Notes under the pieces: generated by a model
Seen by the model: only the letters and a program-made list of their open reading frames with translations
Database searches by the model: none
Told to the model about the DNA's origin: nothing
NCBI RefSeq assembly: GCF_001485535.1
Contig: NZ_BCMZ01000001.1
Coordinates: 1,178,001-1,242,000 of the forward strand
Source of the DNA: Halobacterium sp. CBA1132
GTDB taxonomy: Archaea; Halobacteriota; Halobacteria; Halobacteriales; Halobacteriaceae
DNA: 64,000 bases
Direction of reading: 5' to 3'
Program-made: the position numbers and the translations under genes
In this document: in pieces, positions 42,897 to 51,156 of the stretch
Numbering within the stretch: position 1 is the stretch's first letter
Layout of the letters: the number at the start of each line of letters is the position of its first letter

Positions 42897-43904
42897 TCAG
42901 TCGAGCAGGTCTTGGCGAACTGTGCTGTCGGCGTCGTCGGCCGCGAAAGAACTCCGATTCTTGAGCGCCGCTCCGGTCTGCTCGTCGAAGAGGTGAACGG
43001 CGTCCTCCGGGAAGCCGACCTGAACGGTGTCGCCGCGGCTGACGTTCGGCACGCCGTCGGTCGTCGCGACGAACTCCGTCGGCGACGATTCGCCGTCGAA
43101 CTGGAGATGGACGATGTTCACTTCACCCGTTGGCTCGACGACCGAGACCTCGGCCTCGAACTGCTGGCCGCGCCACTCTGAGTCGGCGACGTGGATATCC
43201 TCCGGACGGATGCCGAATACGACGCCGTCGTCGGCGTCGAGGGCCGCGAGCGTCGCCTCGGAGAGCGCGTACTCGAACGAGTCGGTCACGACGCGCCCGT
43301 CCCGGAGGTCGCCCTCGAAGAAGTTCATCGACGGCTCACCGAGGAAGCCCGCGACGAAGCGGTTCGCGGGCGCGTGGTAGCATTCGAGGGGCGTGCCGAC
43401 CTGCTGGAGTTCGCCTTGGTCGAGGACGGCGATTCGGTCGCCCATCGTCATTGCCTCCGTCTGGTCGTGTGTGACGTACACCGTCGTCACGCCCAACTGC
43501 GTCTGGAGGTGCTGGAGTTCCGTGCGCATCTGCGCGCGCAGTTTCGCGTCCAGATTCGAGAGCGGTTCGTCCATCAGGAACACGTCCGGGTCACGGACGA
43601 TGGCGCGGCCGAGCGCCACGCGCTGCTGTTGGCCGCCCGAGAGTTCGCCGGGCTTGCGGCCGAGTAGGTCTTCGATACCCATCATCTCGGCCGTCTCCTC
43701 GACAGTCGCGGCGATCTCGTCGGACGGCGTGTCCGTCGACTGAGCGAGCCCGAAGCTCATGTTCTCTCGGACGGACTTGTGCGGGTACAGTGCGTACGAC
43801 TGGAACACCATCGCGATGTCGCGCTCTTGGGCCGACATGTCGTTGATTCGTCGGCCGTCGATGCGGATGTCGCCGTCGGTGACATCCTCGAAGCCCGCAA
43901 TCAT
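42897..43904 (-). pseudogene. Sugar ABC transporter ATPase truncated before Walker A
   Basis: A 335-codon open frame closely resembling the intact ATPase at 1396-2535. It has the Q-loop MVFQSYALYPHKSVR, signature LSGGQQQR, Walker B DVFLMDEPLSNLDAK, H-loop YVTHDQTEAMTM and the regulatory OB region GIRPEDIHV. It starts abruptly at TLRMIAGFEDV, so the first 50 or so residues, including Walker A (GPSGCGKST), are missing. Upstream DNA is the start of a different gene. The product could not bind ATP normally, so this is a pseudogene by deletion although the remaining frame is intact. Confidence 0.85.
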
Positions 43905-43912
43905 CCGCAGCG

Positions 43913-43957
43913 TGTTCGTCTGTCGATACCGTCGTCGTGACTATCGTTATCGACCAT
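43913..43957 (-). pseudogene. 15-codon remnant of a Tat-signal protein fused to the ATPase remnant
   Basis: ATG 43957 begins the peptide MVDNDSHDDGIDRRT, the typical start of a haloarchaeal twin-arginine precursor; the TATA-like ATTTTATATAG lies about 30 nt upstream. After Thr15 the sequence switches to the ATPase codons for LRMIAG in another frame and stops. In the intact operon of this window the first gene is also a Tat-exported binding protein and the last is the ATPase. A deletion of the genes in between, with both ends preserved here, explains this. Confidence 0.55.
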
Positions 43958-43966
43958 GCAGGTTCG

Positions 43967-44077
43967 ACCACACCCCTACATCTATATAAAATCCCAGGGT
44001 GTGGTAGCCGTTTACACCCTCTGGGTGGGTGTCCTAGCCTCGCTACCACGGAGATTACTTTCCGGTACTAACGGAAA
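43967..44077. promoter_or_regulatory. Orphan promoter with inverted repeats
   Basis: A strong TATA-like CTATATAAAAT at 43982-43992 is flanked by a perfect 9-bp inverted repeat, ACCACACCC (43967-43975) and GGGTGTGGT (43997-44005). Further half-sites ACACCC (44014-44019) and GGGTGT (44027-44032) follow. TTTCCG-N7-CGGAAA lies at 44059-44077. The set looks like the regulated promoter of the deleted operon. The rest of 44078-44500 contains no gene I can support. Confidence 0.5.
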
Positions 44078-44500
44078 TTTACGTGTGGGAAGGATACAAC
44101 TGGAAGACCGGTCCCGCGGGCAATCACCGCGAATTTCAGCGGATCTCGAGTGTTCGAACTGCTCACCCCAATTCGTTCGTCGCCGCAACTCCCTGGGGCG
44201 AAGCGAGACGCTTCCCCCGACAGAATGGGATGAATTTCAGTATCGAGGTATCGCGGATAACTGGCCTGTACGTGGGTGTTCCGGCAGTTTCCCGCTGTCG
44301 AATTTGTTCCGGGAGTACCGGACTGGGGATGTACTCAGCACGGCGATAGCCCCAGAATACCGCCTACATTACAAACGTACTGGTGTAAGGATAGTCGCGG
44401 AATGGGTCCGGTAATGGCGGAAGAAAACTACCTGGATACGGCGCTGTGGATGGCTTCCCGAAGCGCACCCTGCACGTTGAGGACCAACATTTGTTAGTGA

Positions 44501-45256
44501 GTGGTGTCCGACGATGCCAACGTGTCCCAAGTTAGATTCCGCGATCCCGCAGGCAGCGTCAGAGAGGGAACCTGGACCGAGGACGGCATCGAATTCGGTG
44601 GCCGCGTCTACAGTCCCTCGACAGTCGACGTGTTGGCTCCGACCGAACCCTCGAAGATTGTCTGCGTCGGTCTCAACTACGCCGACCACGCCGAAGAAGA
44701 GGGAATGGACGTTCCGGACCGCCCGCTACTCTTCCTGAAGCCGCCGAACACGGTTTCGAGCCACGGCGACACGATCACGCTCCCGGCGGGCAAAGACACC
44801 ATCGAGCACGAAGTCGAACTCGGCATCGTCATCGGCGAGCAAGCCCGGAACGTCGACGAATCGGACGCGATGGACGTGGTGGCGGGCTACACGTGCGCGA
44901 ACGACGTGTCCAACCGCGACGACCAGTACGAGGAACAGAACTGGGTGCGCGGGAAGGCCTTCGACAACTCGTGCCCGCTCGGCCCCGTTGTCGCCGACAC
45001 CGACGACGTACCCGAGGACGCGGACGTCGAACTGCGCGTGAACGGCGAGACCCGCCAGTCCTCGTCCATCGAGGAGTTCATCTTCTCCGTCCCCGAAATC
45101 GTCGCCGAAATCACCCAGTACGTGACCCTCGAACCCGGCGACGTGGTCTTGACTGGAACGCCGGCAGGCGTCGGCCCGCTCGGTGACGGCGACCACGTCG
45201 AGGTCGAAATCGAGGGTGTCGGCGTGCTCGAACACGGCGTCGAGCGAGTGGACTGA
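44501..45256 (+). CDS. Fumarylacetoacetate hydrolase-family enzyme
   Basis: A 251-residue FAH-fold enzyme that cleaves C-C bonds in diketo acids. The metal-binding Glu pair lies in TIEHEVELGIVIGEQA, the Asp ligand in YTCANDVSNRD, and the core motif is KIVCVGLNYADHAEEEG; LTGTPAGVGPLGDGD is near the end. The start is GTG at 44501, and no in-frame ATG precedes the domain. Beside an aldehyde dehydrogenase, an SDR and a Gfo/Idh/MocA enzyme, it fits 2,4-diketo-3-deoxy sugar-acid hydrolysis, as in the diketo-hydrolase route for L-rhamnose described in Haloferax. The substrate is inferred. Confidence 0.88.
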   Translation: MVSDDANVSQVRFRDPAGSVREGTWTEDGIEFGGRVYSPSTVDVLAPTEPSKIVCVGLNYADHAEEEGMDVPDRPLLFLKPPNTVSSHGDTITLPAGKDTIEHEVELGIVIGEQARNVDESDAMDVVAGYTCANDVSNRDDQYEEQNWVRGKAFDNSCPLGPVVADTDDVPEDADVELRVNGETRQSSSIEEFIFSVPEIVAEITQYVTLEPGDVVLTGTPAGVGPLGDGDHVEVEIEGVGVLEHGVERVD

Positions 45257-45365
45257 GCGACGCCCGCCAGCGCAGGTCAGGCGCGGCGCCGCCGTCGCCA
45301 CCCATGCTGCGAATACTGCCGGTATCAAAATCCCCGTCCGTGTGAACAGTGAACCGTTTAGTCGT

Positions 45366-46808
45366 ATGACGGATACAAGCTCGAACTACGTCGACGGGGA
45401 GTGGGTCTCGGCGTCGACCGGCGAGACAGTCGACGTGACGAACCCCGCAAAGCCCTCGGAAGTCGTCGCGCGATACCAACAGTCCGGCACCGAGGACGCC
45501 AACGAAGCCGCCGAAGCCGCAGCGGCCGCCGAGGACGAGTGGGCGAACACACCCGGTCCGGAGCGCGGACGCATCCTCCGACAGGCCGGCAGCATCCTCG
45601 CCGACCGCAAGGACGAACTTACCGACCAACTCGTCGCCGAAGAGGGGAAAGCGCGCCCCGAAGCAGCGGGCGAGGTACAGCGAGCCATCGACATCTTCCA
45701 CTACTTCGCGGGGAAGGCGTCCGACCTCGGCGGCACGATGAAAGCCTCCAGCAGCCCCGACACCACACTCTACACGCGCAAGGAGCCGGTCGGTGTCGCA
45801 GCCCTCATCACGCCGTGGAACTACCCGATTGCGATTCCGGCGTGGAAACTCGCACCCGCGCTCGCCGCGGGCAATACGGTCGTCCTCAAGCCCGCCAGTG
45901 TCGCACCGGGTCCGGCCGTCGCGCTCGCAGAGGCGCTCGACGAGGCGGGCCTGCCCGACGGCGTGCTGAACGTCGTCACCGGTCCGGGTAGTTCGGTCGC
46001 GAGCACGTTCGTCGAACACGAGGAAGTCGACGCGGTGTCGTTCACGGGGAGCAGTCAGGTGGGGGAGATGGTGTACGACCAAGCGACCGACCAAGGCAAG
46101 CGCGCACAGACGGAGATGGGCGGGAAGAACCCCACGCTCGTTGCCGACTCAGCAGACCCCGAGGAAGCCGCCGAAATCGTTGCGAACGGCGGATTCGGCA
46201 CTACGGGACAGTCGTGTACGGCGTGCTCCCGAGCAATCGTTCACGAGGACGTCTACGACGAGTTCGTCGACGCGCTCGTCGCGGAGGCCGAGTCCATCGA
46301 CATCGGCCCCGGAATGGACCACGAGATGGGACCGCAGGTCAGCCAGAGCGAACTGGACTCCACGCTCGAATACATCGACATCGCCCGGGACGAGGGAGCT
46401 ACCCTAGCGACTGGCGGTGACACGCCGGACGGACTTGGTGACGGCTACTTCGTCGAGCCAACTGTCTTCTCGGATGTCGACAACGACATGCGCATCGCCC
46501 AAGAGGAAGTCTTCGGCCCGGTTGTCGCCGTCATCAAGGTCTCCGACTTCGACGAGGGACTAGAGGTGGCTAACGACGTCGAATACGGCCTCTCCGCCAG
46601 CGTGGTCACCGACGACCACACGGAAGCCAATCGCTTCCTCGACGAGGCCGAAGCCGGCGTCGTCAAAGTCAACGAGAAGACGACTGGTCTCGAACTCCAC
46701 GTGCCCTTCGGCGGCTTCAAGCGCTCCTCTTCGGAGACGTGGCGCGAACAGGGCGACGAAGGACTGGAGTTCTACACTATCGAGAAAACCGTCTACGACA
46801 ACTACTGA
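45366..46808 (+). CDS. Aldehyde dehydrogenase (NAD(P)+-dependent)
   Basis: A 480-residue ALDH superfamily enzyme. The Rossmann segment is LITPWNYPIAIPAWKLAPAL, the general-base Glu lies in EMGGKNPTLVADS near residue 250, and the catalytic Cys in FGTTGQSCTACSRAIV near residue 285. The C-terminus has EEVFGPVVAVIK and PFGGFKRSS. It resembles the alpha-ketoglutarate-semialdehyde/lactaldehyde-type enzymes in haloarchaeal pentose and deoxysugar pathways. The ATG at 45366 is used because the extension to 45183 is antisense-like to the FAH gene. It follows the FAH gene by 109 bp. Confidence 0.92.
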   Translation: MTDTSSNYVDGEWVSASTGETVDVTNPAKPSEVVARYQQSGTEDANEAAEAAAAAEDEWANTPGPERGRILRQAGSILADRKDELTDQLVAEEGKARPEAAGEVQRAIDIFHYFAGKASDLGGTMKASSSPDTTLYTRKEPVGVAALITPWNYPIAIPAWKLAPALAAGNTVVLKPASVAPGPAVALAEALDEAGLPDGVLNVVTGPGSSVASTFVEHEEVDAVSFTGSSQVGEMVYDQATDQGKRAQTEMGGKNPTLVADSADPEEAAEIVANGGFGTTGQSCTACSRAIVHEDVYDEFVDALVAEAESIDIGPGMDHEMGPQVSQSELDSTLEYIDIARDEGATLATGGDTPDGLGDGYFVEPTVFSDVDNDMRIAQEEVFGPVVAVIKVSDFDEGLEVANDVEYGLSASVVTDDHTEANRFLDEAEAGVVKVNEKTTGLELHVPFGGFKRSSSETWREQGDEGLEFYTIEKTVYDNY

Positions 46809-46921
46809 ACGCGCAGCGAGCGCGGCTTCCGAGACCGCGCGCATTCGACAATCGCGGACGGGCCGTCTCGACGGAGTGGGTGTCGCCGGACGCGTTCCGT
46901 GGCTGACTTCGGGGGAGTCGG

Positions 46922-47698
46922 CTACCGGTTGTCGTGTTTCCAGCTGTCGATTGGGACCTGTCCGCCGTCGACGCGCAGTTCGTGGCCGTTGACGTAGTCG
47001 CTGGCCGGCGACGAGAGGAACATCACGGCGTCGGCTATCTCCTCGGGTTGTGCGAACCTGTCCAGTGGGTTCGAGTCCAGAATCTGTTCGACAGTCTCGT
47101 CGGTGAACCCGTCAGTCATTCTTGTGTCGACCCAGCCCGGCGCGACCGCGTTCACGCGGATACCCTCACGGCCGAGTTCCAGCGCGAGGCTCTTCGTCAA
47201 CCCGAGCAGGCTGAACTTCCCGACGTCGTACTCCGGGGACATCCCGACGGCGTTCTTCGTGTGTATCGACGTGATGTTGACGATTTTTCCGTAGCCCTGG
47301 TCGACCATGTTGTCGACGACGGCTTCCGTGCAGTTGATTGCGCCCCAGAGGTGGGTGTCGAGGTTGAGTTCGAAGCGACTGTCGTCGTCCCGCGTCAGGA
47401 ACGGGCCGGTCGTCCCGACGCCGGCGTTGTTCACGAGAATGTCTATCCCGCCGAGTTCTTCGGTGGCGTCTGCGACCATCGACTCCACGGCGTCTTTCTC
47501 GGAGACGTCCGCCGCGTACGCGACGGCCTCCCCGCCCGCCTCCCGAATCGACGCCGCCGTCGTCTCGGCCGGTTCCAGGTCGAGGTCGTTGACGACGACT
47601 GTCGCGCCGTTGGCCGCCAGTTCTGCTGCAATCGCCGCACCGTTACCGCGCCCGGCGCCCGTAACGAGCGCGACGCGGTCGCTGCTGTCGAGTTCCAT
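46922..47698 (-). CDS. Short-chain dehydrogenase/reductase (SDR)
   Basis: A 258-residue classical SDR. The cofactor motif TGAGRGNGAAIA is at the N-terminus, NNAGVG near residue 90, Ser in NITSIHTKNAVG and the catalytic YxxxK as SPEYDVGK near residue 155. VNAVAPGWVDTRM is present too. Such enzymes oxidise sugars or deoxy sugar acids. Its position between the aldehyde dehydrogenase and the Gfo/Idh gene supports a sugar-acid pathway role. It is convergent with the dehydrogenase, downstream of the Gfo/Idh/MocA gene with a 108-bp gap. Confidence 0.92.
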   Translation of the reverse strand: MELDSSDRVALVTGAGRGNGAAIAAELAANGATVVVNDLDLEPAETTAASIREAGGEAVAYAADVSEKDAVESMVADATEELGGIDILVNNAGVGTTGPFLTRDDDSRFELNLDTHLWGAINCTEAVVDNMVDQGYGKIVNITSIHTKNAVGMSPEYDVGKFSLLGLTKSLALELGREGIRVNAVAPGWVDTRMTDGFTDETVEQILDSNPLDRFAQPEEIADAVMFLSSPASDYVNGHELRVDGGQVPIDSWKHDNR

Positions 47699-47806
47699 GC
47701 TACGTGTGCGGATTGGTGACTGTCCACTTGAATCTACGTGTCGGCGAAACGCAGTCCCCCGCCGAACGGTGAGCGACGGTGGATCGTCGTGCGCTCAGTC
47801 CGTCGT

Positions 47807-48877
47807 CTACTCCAGCGTAATCGTAGCGCCCGTTTCCGCGGATTCGTGGAGCGCTTCGAGCACGCGCATGTCGTAGAGGCCGTGGTCGCCGTCCGCGTAC
47901 ACGGGTTCCCCGGAGAGCACGCGGTCAGCGAAGTAGTCGAACTCCTCGGTCATCTCGTTGACGTCGTCGGCGACCATCGAGAACGAGTGGTCGTCCGTCT
48001 CGACGGTGAGTTCGCACTCCATGTGGAACGCCGGCGACAGCGTGAGTTGGCCGTCCGTCCCCGTAATCGTCAACTCCGTGTCCTCGTACGCGTTCTGCGT
48101 CGCCGTGAACGCCGCGTGTACGCCGTCGTCGTAGACCGCCGTTGCCGTGGAACGCTCGTCCGGAACGTCCGCGAACGCGTCGTGTGTGGACGCCATCTGC
48201 GCTTGCACGGAGACGGGATCCGACCCGAGGATGAACCGTGTCGTGTTGATTGGGTAGATGCCGAGGTCCATCATCGACGTGCCGTACCCGCTCGCGCCGG
48301 GGTCGAGGCGCCACTGGTCGGGGTCGTCGATGATGGAGAGCAACTGCTGGGAGTTGTTCCCGTACACCTGTACGGGGTCGCCGATGACGCCATCGTCGAC
48401 GAGGTCACGGGCACGTCGGACCGCTGGCTCCGTGTGCATCCGGTAGGCGACCATCAGCGGAATGCCCGCGTCGTCGGCTACCTCGGCCATCTGCTCGGCG
48501 CGCTCGATGTCGGCTTCCATGGGCTTCTCGCAGAGCACTGCCTTCCCGAGTTCCGCTGCAGTCTCGACGTACTCCAAGTGGTAGGCGTTCGGTGTCGCGA
48601 CGTAGACGGCGTCGTACTCGTCGGCGCACTCGCCGTCGTGGTAGTCGTCGCCGGAAATCGCGTGCGGCACGTCGGCCTCGTCGGCGAACCGCTGCGCTTT
48701 CTCCCGGGAGCGACTGACGAGCACGCTCACTTCACAGAGTTCCGTGTCGCGGATTGCGGGGATGGCCTCGTCGACCGTCCACCACCCGAGGCCGACGAGC
48801 GCGAGTCGAACCGTTCCGTCAGTCGCCGATTGCCAGTCGCGGTCCGTGAACGAGTCGACAGCTTGTGGGAAGTCCAT
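47807..48877 (-). CDS. Gfo/Idh/MocA-family oxidoreductase
   Basis: A 356-residue NAD(P)-dependent sugar dehydrogenase-like protein. The N-terminal Rossmann domain begins VRLALVGLGWWTVDEAIPAI, with a slightly altered glycine motif. The family EKP motif is seen in AVLCEKPMEADIERA near residue 125, and the C-domain (DPGASGYGTSMMDLGIYPI) is normal, with the catalytic His replaced or shifted into GYGTSMMDLG. In haloarchaea, members include D-xylose dehydrogenase. It is likely cotranscribed with the SDR gene. The substrate is not determined. Confidence 0.88.
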   Translation of the reverse strand: MDFPQAVDSFTDRDWQSATDGTVRLALVGLGWWTVDEAIPAIRDTELCEVSVLVSRSREKAQRFADEADVPHAISGDDYHDGECADEYDAVYVATPNAYHLEYVETAAELGKAVLCEKPMEADIERAEQMAEVADDAGIPLMVAYRMHTEPAVRRARDLVDDGVIGDPVQVYGNNSQQLLSIIDDPDQWRLDPGASGYGTSMMDLGIYPINTTRFILGSDPVSVQAQMASTHDAFADVPDERSTATAVYDDGVHAAFTATQNAYEDTELTITGTDGQLTLSPAFHMECELTVETDDHSFSMVADDVNEMTEEFDYFADRVLSGEPVYADGDHGLYDMRVLEALHESAETGATITLE

Positions 48878-48976
48878 ACACCGTACTCCGCGGACTCGTC
48901 AAATAAAGGGTTGTGTCTCGGCGCCGCTCGCGGACCGTCGCGTCACGCGGTAACTTCTCGTTTCTCGCGTTGGTCG

Positions 48977-49138
48977 ATGAGGCTGTTCTCCCCGTCGGAC
49001 TTCCGGAACAGGTGGACGACGCCAATCCTCCCCTCGCCGAACGGCGAGCAGCTCCTCGAAATGACGTCGGTCGCGATGAATTCGACGCTGACCCGGATTC
49101 AGTACGCACAGCGACCGCTAGAACTGGATGACGCCTGA
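48977..49138 (+). CDS. Short ORF or gene remnant, unknown
   Basis: A 53-codon frame beginning MRLFSPSDFRNRWTTP and ending AQRPLELDDA. It is GC-rich in third positions like real genes here and lies alone in the 309-bp gap between the Gfo/Idh gene and the M24-like gene. There is no recognisable domain and no clear promoter. It may be a small protein, a 3' gene remnant or chance. The remainder of the gap shows nothing. Confidence 0.3.
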   Translation: MRLFSPSDFRNRWTTPILPSPNGEQLLEMTSVAMNSTLTRIQYAQRPLELDDA

Positions 49139-49187
49139 GCGCGGGCGAGATGCCGAGGTTTTAGTTGCCGGCGTGCGCGGGTGAGTT

Positions 49188-50303
49188 ATGGCCGACGCGA
49201 CTGCGCGGAAGCTCGAACGAATCGAGGACGCCCTCGGCGAGGAAGGGCTCGACGAACTCTGGTTCTGCCGCCCGGCGAACTACGCGTGGCTGACCGGCGG
49301 GGACCCAGTGATTGACGCGACCAGCGACATCGGCGTCGGCGCGGTCGGCGTCGGACAGGACGGCGTGCGCGTGGTGGCGCCGAACAACGAGCGCCAGCGC
49401 CTCCTCGACGAGGAACTCCCCGCGTTCGATGCCGCGGGCGTCGTCCCGGAAGTGACGGAGTACGAGTGGCACGAGGCGTCACTCCGAGAAGCAGTGGCGA
49501 CCAACCACCGCGGCACGGCTGCCGCCGACGTCGACATCCCCGGTCTGCGCGAGTTCGACCCCGTGAGTGTGCGAGCGCCGATGCCTACCGCGGAACGACA
49601 GGGGTACCGTGAGGCCTGCGAGGAGACGACTGCGGCTGTCGAGGAAGTCGCACGAGGGCTGACTGCCGAGACGACGGAGCGAGCGGCGGCAGGCGCGCTC
49701 GCGGAGGCGCTCCTCGAACGCGGGTTCCGAGCGCCGGTCGTCCTCGTCGGCGGCGGTGAGCGCTCCCAGCGCTACCGCCACTACACGCCACGCGACGACC
49801 CGCTCGGGGAGTTCGCGCACTTGACGGTGGTCGCGGAGCGCGGCGGCCACGACGTCGCGGTGACGCGGACGGTGACGTTCGACCCGCCGTCGTGGCTCCG
49901 GGAGCGCCACGACGCCGCCTGCCGTGTAGCGGCCACCGCCGTCGCCGCGACGCGGGAAGCGGGTTCGACGGACGGGACAGCCGGCGACGTCTTCGACGCG
50001 ATTTCGGACGCGTACGAAGCAGTGGGCTTCGAGGGCGAGTGGCAGGCCCACCATCAGGGCGGCGCTATCGGGTACGCGACCCGCGAGTGGGTCGCGACCC
50101 CGGACGCCGAGGACGTCGTCGCGGTGCCGATGCCGTTCGCGTGGAACCCGACTGTGCAGGGCGCGAAGTGCGAGGACACGGTGTTCGTCACGGAGGACGA
50201 TACGGACGTGGTGACGACGACTGGCGACTGGCCGACGACGACCTACGAGGCGGTCGGCTACGACGAGTCCATCGCGTTCCACGACCCGCTTGCGGTCCAA
50301 TAG
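49188..50303 (+). CDS. M24 (creatinase/Xaa-Pro peptidase-fold) protein with degenerate metal site
   Basis: A 371-residue pita-bread-fold protein. The N-terminal domain begins RKLERIEDALGEEGLDELWF, and the C-terminal catalytic-type domain carries ATREAGSTDGTAGDVFDA and WQAHHQGGAIGYATREW. Of the five usual ligands, the His in HHQGG and the last Glu in KCEDTVFVTED are present. The two Asp of the VDFG/SDxTRT strands read VVAERGG and VAVTRTV, and the Glu of the IEPG motif reads AWNPT. It therefore resembles non-metal creatinase-like or inactive relatives. Function is unknown; its location next to sugar genes may be incidental. Confidence 0.8.
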   Translation: MADATARKLERIEDALGEEGLDELWFCRPANYAWLTGGDPVIDATSDIGVGAVGVGQDGVRVVAPNNERQRLLDEELPAFDAAGVVPEVTEYEWHEASLREAVATNHRGTAAADVDIPGLREFDPVSVRAPMPTAERQGYREACEETTAAVEEVARGLTAETTERAAAGALAEALLERGFRAPVVLVGGGERSQRYRHYTPRDDPLGEFAHLTVVAERGGHDVAVTRTVTFDPPSWLRERHDAACRVAATAVAATREAGSTDGTAGDVFDAISDAYEAVGFEGEWQAHHQGGAIGYATREWVATPDAEDVVAVPMPFAWNPTVQGAKCEDTVFVTEDDTDVVTTTGDWPTTTYEAVGYDESIAFHDPLAVQ

Positions 50304-50898
50304 ACGAAAATATTATACTTCTGAATCACTCTTCCTATCAGAACTCTTTGTAGCACTCGACAGTTCGGTTGGGAGGCGTCGAGTGAGTGTCGCGGGCACC
50401 GTCGTGTCTCGGCTAGTCGAGACGTCCGTTCGGCCGCTATCAGCTACCGAGCAAGGAATCGTCGGAGCGACGTATACTCGACCAGCGTGGCTTCCTCGCC
50501 GGGATTTCGACGGAACAGCGAGTGGGCGTGTGTCGACCGTGGTGCAGACTGGTAAGGGCCGATGCCACTGTCCGAGGAAAAGACGAAACGGAATTTAAGC
50601 GTTTTTACCGAGTTATTGCGGTGTAAGAGACGACGACAGTCGGTATCACTCACTCGTTTCACGGGCGTCGGCTGAGCCATCTCGTATCACTCTCCACGAA
50701 GTGTTTTCCGGGAGCGACAGTAGAGTTGATTGACTCACATCGATGTCCGAAGACACGACGCTATTCTACTTTGTAAACTATTTCTACTTCCAGTAACAGA
50801 CAGTTGTGTGATTGTTTCGGATGGCTGCTGTAGTGGCCTCGGCACGTGCGGGTTCAGGTGGCCGCTGCATCGAGATGGCAGCGGGCGAGCGCGTCGAT
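50304..50898. other. Intergenic region without supported gene
   Basis: About 595 bp in which I can support no gene. It contains a perfect hairpin GTCTCG-N6-CGAGAC at 50406-50423. AT-rich patches at about 50305-50340, 50590-50605 (AATTTAAGCGTTTTTA) and 50760-50790 could be promoters. Open frames here read as low-complexity Arg/Ser sequence and are not convincing. Confidence 0.5.
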
Positions 50899-51072
50899 TC
50901 AATCGCCGAGGAGTGCGTCGTAGCCGTCGTTGTAGCTGAGGTAGTACGAGATGGCTACCAGCACCGCGAGCGTGAAGAACCGGGCAAACACGTCCGGCGG
51001 CGAGAGAATCGACGAGAGCGGCAGCGAGAGGAGGGAACCGACGAGAAAGCGAACGTGTGGGGACCCGAACAT
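50899..51072 (-). CDS. Small two-helix membrane protein
   Basis: A 57-residue protein beginning MFGSPHVRFLVGSLLSLPLS. Two hydrophobic stretches lie at residues about 8-24 and 30-46 (FFTLAVLVAISYYLSY), followed by an acidic tail NDGYDALLGD. TATA-like CTTTTACT lies about 28 bp before the ATG, which fits a leaderless mRNA. It lies just downstream of the Bat-type regulator region, transcribed in the same direction. Function is unknown. Confidence 0.55.
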   Translation of the reverse strand: MFGSPHVRFLVGSLLSLPLSSILSPPDVFARFFTLAVLVAISYYLSYNDGYDALLGD

Positions 51073-51156
51073 ATGCCACCGTAGCCGGGGAGGAGTAAAA
51101 GAGTGAGGACGGAAACGGCCACACCACAGAACGCACTGAACGGCTGTCGCTGGCAC

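Noticed and set aside
42733-42996. 87-codon hydrophobic ORF as a real membrane protein
   Set aside because: Only the first half is hydrophobic and AT-rich; the second half is antisense to the ATPase remnant, so the frame crosses a junction.
47738-49138. 466-codon plus-strand open frame opposite the Gfo/Idh/MocA gene
   Set aside because: Antisense Val/Arg-rich sequence; only its last 53 codons, past the Gfo/Idh gene, look possibly coding and are listed separately.
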